Shown: positions 1-5,188 of the stretch, in pieces
How positions within the stretch are numbered: the first letter of the stretch is position 1
Layout: every line of letters starts with the position of its first letter
Origin: Prevotella sp. UBA4341
GTDB taxonomy: Bacteria; Bacteroidota; Bacteroidia; Bacteroidales; Bacteroidaceae
Direction: 5' to 3'
Assembly: GCA_002393705.1 (NCBI GenBank)
Contig: DGTH01000146.1
Location: forward strand, 1 to 5,188
DNA: 5,188 bases
Translations under genes and position numbers: made by a program
Notes under the pieces: generated by a model
The model's input: the letters and a program-made list of their open reading frames with translations, nothing else
Databases searched by the model: none
Told to the model about the DNA's origin: nothing

Positions 1-1541
1 CCGCAACCATTGCCGACAACGTGGGCGACAACGTGGGAGACGTGGCCGGCATGGGTGCCGACCTTTACGAGAGTTACTGCGGAAGCGTGCTATCGACGGC
101 AGCCTTAGGAGCCTCGGCCTTTGCGGCCAGCTCCATAGAGGGCATGCAGCTCAAGGCCGTCATTGCCCCCATGCTCATAGCTGCCGTAGGCGTGTTCCTC
201 TCGCTGCTGGGCATCTTCCTGGTACGCACCAAGGAGGGAGCCACCATGAAGGACCTGCTGCGCTCGCTCTCCTTAGGCACCAACGTCAGTGCCGTGCTCA
301 TTGCCGTGGCAACGTTTGGCATACTCTACTTCCTGGGCATTGAAAACTGGGACGGTCTCTCCTGTTCCGTCATTACGGGTCTTGTAGCCGGCGTCATCAT
401 CGGTCAGGCTACAGAGTACTACACGTCCCACTCTTACAAGCCGACCCAGAAAATATCGGAAGCTGGCCTGACGGGTTCCGCTACCGTTATTATTAAAGGT
501 ATAGGCACAGGCATGATTAGCACCTGCATTCCTGTAGTAACCATCGGCGTGGCCATCATGCTGAGCTACATGTTTGCCAATGGCTTCGACCTGAGCATGT
601 CGTCGGGAAGTCTGTCGTTCGGACTCTACGGCATTGGCATTGCTGCCGTGGGCATGCTCTCTACGCTGGGCATTACGCTGGCTACTGACGCCTACGGCCC
701 CATAGCCGACAACGCCGGCGGCAACGCCGAGATGAGCGAATTGGGCGAGGAAGTGCGCCACCGCACCGATGCGCTCGACGCCTTAGGCAACACCACAGCC
801 GCTACGGGCAAGGGCTTCGCCATTGGTTCGGCCGCCCTCACGGCACTGGCCCTTTTGGCTTCGTACATCGAGGAGATAAAGATAGCCATGGAGCGGGCTA
901 ACGTCATGATGACCAACGTCAAGGGCGACGTCATCAGTGCCGCACAGGCCACGATACCTGACTTCATGAACTACTTCCAGGTGAACCTGATGAACCCGAA
1001 GGTTCTGGTGGGTGCCTTCATCGGAGCCATGGCCGCCTTCCTGTTCTGCGGTCTTACCATGGAGGCCGTGGGCCGCGCCGCCCAGAAGATGGTGGAAGAG
1101 GTACGCCGACAGTTCCGTGAAATAAAGGGTATTCTGGAGGGCACCGCCACGCCCGACTATGGTTCGTGTGTGGAAATATCGACTCGTGCCGCTCAGCACG
1201 AAATGATATTCCCTTCGCTTCTGGCTATTGCCATACCCATCGTGGTGGGCTGCGTGCTGGGCGTGGCCGGCGTGCTGGGTCTGCTGGTTGGCGGACTGGC
1301 CAGTGGCTTCACGCTGGCGGTCTTCATGGCCAATGCCGGCGGTGCGTGGGATAACGCCAAGAAGAACGTGGAGGAAGGAAACTTCGGCGGCAAGGGCTCG
1401 TTTGCCCATAAGGCCACCATCGTGGGCGACACTGTGGGCGACCCGTTTAAGGACACCAGCGGTCCGTCGCTGAACATCCTCATCAAGCTCATGTCAATGG
1501 TGAGCATTGTCATGGCCGGCCTGACCGTAGCCTTCGCATAG
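1..1541 (+). CDS. hppA: Membrane-bound ion-pumping pyrophosphatase, K+-dependent type (5' end cut by window)
   Basis: This integral membrane enzyme hydrolyses pyrophosphate and uses the energy to export Na+ and/or H+ across the inner membrane. The first complete codon is at base 3, and 512 residues are visible; the family is usually about 660-770 residues, so roughly 200 N-terminal residues lie left of the window. The GTG at 21 sits inside the conserved DNVGDNVGD motif (15-41) and is not a start. Other substrate-binding motifs are DAYGPIADNAGGNAEM (687-734) and DTVGDPFKDTSGPS (1428-1469), both Asp-rich for Mg-PPi binding. Hydrophobic helices lie between them. GNTTAATGKG (786-815) has Ala at 798-800 and Gly at 807-809, the K+-dependent signature; K+-independent enzymes carry Lys at the first of these. 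The Glu of DLYESY (69-71) is in the position I associate with Na+-transporting members. Dual Na+/H+ transport, known for a Bacteroides homologue, is plausible, but its diagnostic residues would lie outside the window. A strong terminator follows the TAG stop. Confidence 0.97.
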   Translation, partial: ATIADNVGDNVGDVAGMGADLYESYCGSVLSTAALGASAFAASSIEGMQLKAVIAPMLIAAVGVFLSLLGIFLVRTKEGATMKDLLRSLSLGTNVSAVLIAVATFGILYFLGIENWDGLSCSVITGLVAGVIIGQATEYYTSHSYKPTQKISEAGLTGSATVIIKGIGTGMISTCIPVVTIGVAIMLSYMFANGFDLSMSSGSLSFGLYGIGIAAVGMLSTLGITLATDAYGPIADNAGGNAEMSELGEEVRHRTDALDALGNTTAATGKGFAIGSAALTALALLASYIEEIKIAMERANVMMTNVKGDVISAAQATIPDFMNYFQVNLMNPKVLVGAFIGAMAAFLFCGLTMEAVGRAAQKMVEEVRRQFREIKGILEGTATPDYGSCVEISTRAAQHEMIFPSLLAIAIPIVVGCVLGVAGVLGLLVGGLASGFTLAVFMANAGGAWDNAKKNVEEGNFGGKGSFAHKATIVGDTVGDPFKDTSGPSLNILIKLMSMVSIVMAGLTVAFA

Positions 1542-1553
1542 ACACATCGAAGA

Positions 1554-1592
1554 AGTGCTGAACGGTTTTCCCGTTCAGCACTCTTTTTTTTT
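1554..1592 (+). terminator. Intrinsic terminator of hppA
   Basis: A perfect 12-bp stem pairs AGTGCTGAACGG (1554-1565) with 1571-1582 around the 5-base loop TTTTC. A run of nine T follows at 1584-1592. It starts 12 bases after the hppA stop and 18 bases before the end of the convergent regulator gene. On the minus strand the same hairpin is followed by TCTTCGATG, a poor U tract, so it should work mainly for hppA. Confidence 0.93.
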
Positions 1593-1609
1593 ATTCCTTC
1601 ACCTTGTGT

Positions 1610-2203
1610 TCAGAGCAGTGCCGATGTACGTACTCGGCTCAGCGTCTCGGGCGTCATCTGCAGGTAGCTGGCAATATAGACCAGCGGAGCACGCAAGACG
1701 AGCTGCGGCTGGCGCTTGACCAGCTTTACGTAACGATCCTGCGCCGACTCGAAACGCAGCATGTCGGCATGAACCTGCGAGAGGATGAGCGACTCCTCCA
1801 GTATCTTACGGTAGAGCATCTGTATGTTGACGCTGCGAATGGAGGCCTGCTCCAGTTCGCCCTTCGGCATGGCGTAGATGATGGTGGGCTCCAGGGCCAT
1901 GATTTGCAGGCGTGTTGGTTCTTCCTTGAACAGACTCTCAATACACATGCAGATGTTGTTCTCGGTGGCCATGTATTCGGTAAGTTCCTTGCCATTCTTA
2001 AAGTAGAACTGGCGGACAAGTCCCTTGGCAATCCAATAGATATTTGTGCATACCTGTCCTTCGGACAGAATCATCTCTCCTTTTTGGAATTTCATCGGTA
2101 CGAGGAGTTTCTCCAGAACGTCGAGTTCCTCGTGGGTCATTGTACTGTAACGTCGAGCCAGCTCACGAGCCACATCTCGATTTGTCAGGTTGATCGTACT
2201 CAT
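1610..2203 (-). CDS. CRP/FNR-family transcriptional regulator (cyclic nucleotide-binding-like domain plus C-terminal HTH)
   Basis: The 197-residue protein has the two-part CRP layout. An N-terminal beta-roll of the cyclic-nucleotide-binding fold covers roughly residues 20-115 (note KGEMILSEGQ at 41-50 and IAKGLVRQFY at 58-67), a dimerisation helix spans roughly 120-150, and a short C-terminal helix-turn-helix follows, VYIASYLQMTPETLSRVR at 175-192. The region matching the CRP phosphate-binding cassette (about 78-100) lacks the usual GE...RxA pattern, so cAMP binding is doubtful and the effector is unknown. The Cys residues at 52, 85 and 87 do not resemble the FNR iron-sulfur cluster arrangement. 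ATG at 2203 gives a normal-length protein; there is no clear Shine-Dalgarno, only AT-rich leader. The gene lies 47 bases downstream of lepA on the same strand with no obvious promoter or terminator between them, so read-through from lepA is likely. Such regulators in Bacteroidota are numerous, and targets cannot be read from sequence. Confidence 0.92.
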   Translation of the reverse strand: MSTINLTNRDVARELARRYSTMTHEELDVLEKLLVPMKFQKGEMILSEGQVCTNIYWIAKGLVRQFYFKNGKELTEYMATENNICMCIESLFKEEPTRLQIMALEPTIIYAMPKGELEQASIRSVNIQMLYRKILEESLILSQVHADMLRFESAQDRYVKLVKRQPQLVLRAPLVYIASYLQMTPETLSRVRTSALL

Positions 2204-2250
2204 AGTAGCTTAGTTAAACATTTTTATTTCGTTGGTTTGTCTTTGTTTCG

Positions 2251-4032
2251 TTAATCAAGTTTGAGCACAGCCAGGAAGGCTTTCTGCGGCACCTCCACGT
2301 TTCCTATTTGCTTCATGCGCTTCTTGCCTCGCTTCTGCTTTTCGAGCAGCTTACGCTTTCGGCTGACGTCGCCTCCGTAGCACTTGGCCGTAACGTCTTT
2401 GCGCACCTGCTTGATGGTTTCGCGGGCTATAATCTTCGCCCCGATGGCTGCCTGAATGGCTATGTCGAACTGCTGGCGCGGAATGAGTTCCTTGAGTTTT
2501 TCGCACATGCGGCGTCCAAAGGTTACGGCGTTGTCCTGGTGGGTCAGCGTCGAGAGTGCGTCAACGGGCTCGCCGTTGAGCAGTATGTCGAGCTTGATGA
2601 GTTTCGAGGGCCGGAACGAGTCTATGTAGTAGTCGAACGAGGCGTAGCCCTTCGAGATGCTCTTCAGCTTGTCGTAGAAGTCAATGACGATTTCGCCCAG
2701 CGGCAGGTAGAAGTGTATCTCCACACGGTTGCCGCTGACGAACTGCTGGTCTATGAGTTCTCCGCGCTTGTCGAGGCAGAGCGTCATGATGGGGCCTATG
2801 AAGTCGGTCGTGGTAATGATGCTGGCCTTGATGTACGGCTCCTCAATATGGTCGATGAGTGTCTGGTCGGGCAGTCCCGAGGGGTTGTGCACCTCCTTCA
2901 CCCCACCCTGCTTGTCGTAGCACATGTAGCTGACGTTGGGCACGGTGGTGATGACGTCCATGTTGAACTCGCGGTCCAGTCGTTCCTGCACAATCTCCAT
3001 GTGCAACAGGCCAAGGAATCCGCAACGGAACCCGAATCCCAAAGCCACTGAAGACTCTGGCGTAAAGGTCAGCGAGGCGTCGTTCAGCTGCAGTTTCTCC
3101 AGCGAGGCGCGCAGGTTCTCGTAGTCGGTGGGGTCAATGGGATAGACGCCGGCGAACACCATGGGCTTGACCTCCTGGAATCCCTCGATGGCCGCCTCAC
3201 AGGGACGTGCCACGTGGGTGATGGTGTCGCCCACCTTCACCTCCTTCGAGTCCTTGATGCCTGAGATGATGTAGCCCACGTCGCCCGTACGCAGCTCCTT
3301 GCGGGGTATCATGTCCATCTTCAGTACGCCTACCTCGTCGGCCACGTACTCCATGCCGGTATTGAAGAACTTCACCTTGTCGCCCTGGCGTATGCTGCCA
3401 TTGACTATCTTGAAGTAGGCTATGATGCCCCGGAAGGAGTTGAACACCGAGTCAAAAATCAGTGCCTGCAGCGGAGCCTCTGCGTCGCCCTCGGGGTGAG
3501 GAATGCGCTCTACGACGGCGTCCAGTATCTGCTCAACGCCCTCGCCGGTCTTGCCGGAGGCACGGATAATCTCCTCGCGCTTGCAGCCCAGCAGCTCGAC
3601 GATTTCGTCCTCCACCTCGTCGGGCATGGCCGACGGCATGTCAATCTTGTTGATGACGGGCACAATCTCCAGGTCGTTGTCAATGGCCATGTAGAGGTTC
3701 GAGATGGTCTGCGCCTGTACGCCCTGCGTGGCATCGACGACGAGCAGCGCCCCCTCGCAGGCAGCTATGGAGCGCGACACTTCGTACGAGAAGTCCACGT
3801 GTCCCGGGGTGTCAATAAGGTTCAGAATGTACTTCTCGCCCTGGTGCTCGTACTCCATCTGTATGGCATGGCTCTTGATGGTGATGCCGCGCTCGCGCTC
3901 AAGGTCCATATCGTCCAGCATTTGCCCTTCAGTGACCTGAATGGTTTTGGTATATTCCAGCATGCGGTCAGCCAGTGTTGACTTACCGTGGTCAATGTGT
4001 GCTATGATGCAAAAGTTCCTGATATGGTCCAT
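2251..4032 (-). CDS. lepA: Elongation factor 4 (LepA), ribosomal back-translocase GTPase
   Basis: This cytoplasmic translational GTPase is related to EF-G; it binds ribosomes and is reported to promote back-translocation or to aid initiation and ribosome function under stress. The 593 residues match the family's usual length of about 595-600. GTPase motifs are complete: P-loop AHIDHGKS (11-18), RGIT (48-51), DTPGH (74-78), NKID (128-131) and SGKTG (159-163). Domain II and III regions follow, with the family-typical [15 protein letters not shown] at 332-346. The LepA-specific C-terminal domain ends in a strongly basic segment (about 544-577, containing [12 protein letters not shown]), which separates it from EF-G and TypA. 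The ATG at 4032 starts the canonical [19 protein letters not shown]-terminus. It is divergent from the lipoprotein gene and upstream of the CRP-like gene. In many bacteria lepA adjoins lepB (signal peptidase), which is not the case here. Confidence 0.99.
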   Translation of the reverse strand: MDHIRNFCIIAHIDHGKSTLADRMLEYTKTIQVTEGQMLDDMDLERERGITIKSHAIQMEYEHQGEKYILNLIDTPGHVDFSYEVSRSIAACEGALLVVDATQGVQAQTISNLYMAIDNDLEIVPVINKIDMPSAMPDEVEDEIVELLGCKREEIIRASGKTGEGVEQILDAVVERIPHPEGDAEAPLQALIFDSVFNSFRGIIAYFKIVNGSIRQGDKVKFFNTGMEYVADEVGVLKMDMIPRKELRTGDVGYIISGIKDSKEVKVGDTITHVARPCEAAIEGFQEVKPMVFAGVYPIDPTDYENLRASLEKLQLNDASLTFTPESSVALGFGFRCGFLGLLHMEIVQERLDREFNMDVITTVPNVSYMCYDKQGGVKEVHNPSGLPDQTLIDHIEEPYIKASIITTTDFIGPIMTLCLDKRGELIDQQFVSGNRVEIHFYLPLGEIVIDFYDKLKSISKGYASFDYYIDSFRPSKLIKLDILLNGEPVDALSTLTHQDNAVTFGRRMCEKLKELIPRQQFDIAIQAAIGAKIIARETIKQVRKDVTAKCYGGDVSRKRKLLEKQKRGKKRMKQIGNVEVPQKAFLAVLKLD

Positions 4033-4043
4033 AAAAAGTTGTT

Positions 4044-4048
4044 ACCTC
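4044..4048 (-). promoter_or_regulatory. Possible Shine-Dalgarno of lepA
   Basis: The minus strand reads GAGGT, within AGAGGTAAC, 11 bases before the lepA ATG. The spacing is a little long, and Bacteroidota often do not use Shine-Dalgarno pairing, so this is only suggestive. It agrees with the chosen start. Confidence 0.35.
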
Positions 4049-4062
4049 TGTTATTTAAGATG

Positions 4063-4070
4063 CAAATTTA
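4063..4070 (-). promoter_or_regulatory. Putative Bacteroidota -7 box for lepA
   Basis: The minus strand reads TAAATTTG, an exact match to the TAnnTTTG -7 consensus of the Bacteroidota primary sigma factor. It lies 30 bases upstream of the lepA ATG, which implies a short leader of about 20-25 bases. I see no TTG -33 element at the expected distance, so the call rests on the -7 box and its location only. Confidence 0.5.
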
Positions 4071-4094
4071 CAAAAAAAGTATGAATAATGACGC

Positions 4095-4121
4095 TTGAAT
4101 TATGATTTTTTTGTAATTTTG
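4095..4121 (+). promoter_or_regulatory. Putative Bacteroidota promoter for the lipoprotein gene
   Basis: TAATTTTG at 4114-4121 matches the TAnnTTTG -7 consensus exactly. A TTG at 4095-4097, 16 bases upstream, could serve as the -33 element, although the spacing is slightly shorter than the usual 17-23. Transcription would start near 4127 and leave a leader of about 20 bases before the ATG at 4146. Confidence 0.5.
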
Positions 4122-4127
4122 TATGCG

Positions 4128-4139
4128 AAATAATTATTT
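4128..4139. repeat. 12-bp perfect palindrome AAATAATTATTT
   Basis: The sequence equals its own reverse complement and sits between the putative -7 box and the lipoprotein start codon, at about the expected transcription start. It could be an operator half-site pair or simply chance in an AT-rich gap. No second copy is visible in the window. Confidence 0.3.
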
Positions 4140-4145
4140 TGATAT

Positions 4146-4532
4146 ATGAAGAAAACAATTTTCCTACTGTTTTCGGCCCTCCTGCTCTGTGGGTGCCAGG
4201 AGTCGTTCGAAGACCGCTGCGCCCGCGAGGCCAAGGAGTTTACCACGCGCCGCTGTCCGGCTTACATCAATTCCACGACGCGCATCGACTCGATGACGTT
4301 CTCTAAGGAGTCACTTACCGTCTGCTACTACTACACGCTCTCCGGTGCTGCCGACAACGCCATGGCCATTGAGCAGATGAACCCCCGGCAGACGCTGCTC
4401 AACGAGGTAAAGAACTCCACAGCCCTGAAGGCTGCACGCGACCACGGCTACAACATCCGCTACGTCTATCGCTCGGAGACCAACAAGGACAAGGTGCTCT
4501 TTGAGACTACTTTCACGGAAAAGGACTATTAG
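4146..4532 (+). CDS. Small predicted lipoprotein of unknown function
   Basis: I do not recognise the family. The 128-residue product begins with a type II signal peptide: MKK, a hydrophobic stretch (residues 4-14) and a lipobox LCGC with the lipidated Cys at 17. The mature protein would be about 112 residues, hydrophilic, without further membrane segments, and tethered to the cell envelope. Residues after the Cys (QESFED) are partly acidic, which may hint at surface export in Bacteroidota but is weak evidence. Cys 25, 37 and 60 remain after processing, and disulfides are possible. The rest shows mixed Tyr-rich strand-like segments (TVCYYYTL at 58-65, YNIRYVYRSE at 102-111) and an FETTFTEKDY end. 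No catalytic motif is visible. The ATG at 4146 is supported by the signal peptide directly after it and a promoter-like box 25 bases upstream; there is no Shine-Dalgarno. The TAG stop overlaps the first base of the heptamer array. Confidence 0.85.
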   Translation: MKKTIFLLFSALLLCGCQESFEDRCAREAKEFTTRRCPAYINSTTRIDSMTFSKESLTVCYYYTLSGAADNAMAIEQMNPRQTLLNEVKNSTALKAARDHGYNIRYVYRSETNKDKVLFETTFTEKDY

Positions 4533-4595
4533 GAGTGAGGAGTTAGGAGTGAGGAGTTAGGAGTGACTACCTCCAAACTCCTCACTCCTAACTCC
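4532..4595. repeat. Heptamer array (GGAGTGA/GGAGTTA) with inverted copy forming a long hairpin
   Basis: Five contiguous 7-base units alternate GGAGTGA and GGAGTTA from 4532 to 4566. After CTAC, the reverse-complement units run from 4571 to 4595 (partial CTCC, then AAACTCC, TCACTCC, TAACTCC). Positions 4539-4558 pair perfectly with 4576-4595 over 20 bp; after one A/A mismatch, 4560-4563 pairs with 4571-4574 around a 7-base loop. The array fills the gap between the convergent lipoprotein and yebC genes, overlapping one stop codon and lying 2 bases from the other. There is no T run on either side, so it is not a classical intrinsic terminator, but such a stem could stall RNA polymerase or protect 3' ends of both transcripts. 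Confidence 0.9.
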
Positions 4596-4597
4596 AA

Positions 4598-5188
4598 TTA
4601 CATTTCCGGTTTCATGTTCGTATAGACGGTCTGAACGTCGTCGAAGTCCTCCAGGCGTTCCACCATCTTGTCGATGGTCTCACGCTCCTCGGGCGTCACG
4701 TCCTTCAGGTCGTTCGGTATGCGCGTAAACTCGGCACCCGTCACCTCAAAGCCATTCTCCTCCAAGTGCTTCTGAATGGCGCTAAAGCTCGACGGGTCGC
4801 CATAGATGGTGATGGAGTTCTCCTCCTCGTCCTCGTCGTACTCGTCCTCTACACCATAGTCAATGAGGTCCAGAATCATTTCGTCCATGTCCAGACCGTC
4901 CTTCTTCTTGAAGGTAAACACGGCCTTATGGTCGAAGAGGAACGAGAGCGAGCCCTGTGTGCCCAGGTTACCGCTAAACTTGTTGAACACTGAGCGCACG
5001 TCGCCCACGGTACGGGTGGTGTTGTCGGTGAGCGTCTCCACAAAGATGGCAATGCCGTGGGGGCCGTAGCCTTCGTAGTTCACCTCCTTGTAGTCACTCT
5101 GGTCCTTACCCATGGCGTTCTTAATGGCACGCTCAATGTTGTCCTTCGGCATGTTCTCGCGCTTAGCGTTGGCAATACATGCACGCAG
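4598..5188 (-). CDS. yebC: YebC/TACO1-family protein (5' end cut by window)
   Basis: This is a conserved cytoplasmic protein, long annotated as a DNA-binding transcriptional regulator. Some relatives (mitochondrial TACO1, bacterial YebC2) are linked instead to translation of proline-rich or otherwise difficult sequences. The reading frame is open through the right edge, giving 196 visible residues of an expected 240 or so; about 45-50 N-terminal residues, including the usual MAGHSKW start, lie outside. The ATG at 5152 is internal: ANAKRENMPKDNIERAIK reads across it and is the family's conserved block. Further hallmarks are YEGYGPHGIAIFVETLTDN, RTVGDVRSVFNKFSGNLG and the end EDFDDVQTVYTNMK. 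An acidic loop (YDEDEEEN) lies in the last domain. It converges on the lipoprotein gene. From this part alone I cannot say whether it is of the transcription or the translation type. Confidence 0.97.
   Translation of the reverse strand: MRACIANAKRENMPKDNIERAIKNAMGKDQSDYKEVNYEGYGPHGIAIFVETLTDNTTRTVGDVRSVFNKFSGNLGTQGSLSFLFDHKAVFTFKKKDGLDMDEMILDLIDYGVEDEYDEDEEENSITIYGDPSSFSAIQKHLEENGFEVTGAEFTRIPNDLKDVTPEERETIDKMVERLEDFDDVQTVYTNMKPEM

Noticed and set aside
15..38. Tandem 12-base DNA repeat GACAACGTGGGC/GACAACGTGGGA
   Set aside because: It encodes the functional DNVG-DNVG repeat of the pyrophosphatase active site and is explained by protein conservation.
273..1409. Long minus-strand open frames at 273-761 and 783-1409 opposite hppA
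   Set aside because: They are antisense to a strongly conserved gene in GC-rich codons, have His/Gly/Arg-rich low-quality translations, and show no recognisable motif or start signals.
21..1541. GTG at 21 as the start of the pyrophosphatase gene
   Set aside because: It falls inside the conserved DNVGDNVGD motif, and the frame is open with family sequence (ATIADN) back to the window edge; the gene is truncated by the window.
1542..1609. Hairpin as an efficient bidirectional terminator for the CRP-like gene as well
   Set aside because: On the minus strand the stem is followed by TCTTCGATG rather than a T run; only the hppA direction has the full signal.
1604..2254. 216-codon plus-strand open frame opposite the CRP-like gene
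   Set aside because: It covers the regulator gene almost exactly on the other strand and begins right after the hppA terminator. The regulator has a clear domain structure and the antisense product has none.
2308..3981. Plus-strand open frames at 2308-3051 and 3496-3981 opposite lepA
   Set aside because: lepA is unambiguous across this span. The antisense translations are Val/Leu/His-rich shadows without family features.
4532..4595. CRISPR-like or ribosome-binding-site interpretation of the GGAG repeats
   Set aside because: The units are 7 bases with no spacers, so this is not CRISPR. AGGAG resembles a Shine-Dalgarno, but no start codon follows at a usable distance in the convergent gap.
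4598..5152. ATG at 5152 as the start of yebC
   Set aside because: The conserved block continues upstream in frame (ANAKREN before MPKDN) to the window edge, so this Met is internal.

Overview
The window looks like ordinary chromosome from a member of the Bacteroidota, most likely order Bacteroidales and possibly a Prevotella-like genus. The reasons are a Bacteroidota-style membrane pyrophosphatase, a short CRP-like regulator of the kind common in that phylum, TAnnTTTG-type promoter boxes in the only sizeable AT-rich gap, mostly missing Shine-Dalgarno sequences, and a small type II lipoprotein. The genus is inferred from general protein character; no rRNA or other marker is present to fix it.

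Layout from left to right. Positions 1-1541 (+) hold the C-terminal two thirds of hppA, an ion-pumping pyrophosphatase cut by the window edge, followed by a strong intrinsic terminator (1554-1592). Converging on it from the minus strand are lepA (elongation factor 4, 4032-2251) and then a CRP/FNR-family regulator (2203-1610), 47 bases apart and possibly one transcript. A 113-base AT-rich gap (4033-4145) separates lepA from a divergently transcribed small lipoprotein of unknown function (4146-4532, +). The lipoprotein converges on yebC (5188-4598, -, cut by the right edge). The 65 bases between those two genes consist almost wholly of alternating GGAGTGA/GGAGTTA heptamers that fold back on an inverted copy.

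Functionally the window combines energy coupling (pyrophosphate-driven Na+/H+ export), translation (LepA on stalled or mis-translocated ribosomes; YebC, a family linked to transcription control and to translation of difficult sequences), one regulator and one envelope lipoprotein. There is no mobile element, CRISPR array, tRNA or rRNA, and no gene-free stretch above 113 bases. I found no convincing new multi-gene system. The most unusual item is the heptamer fold-back array at 4532-4595.
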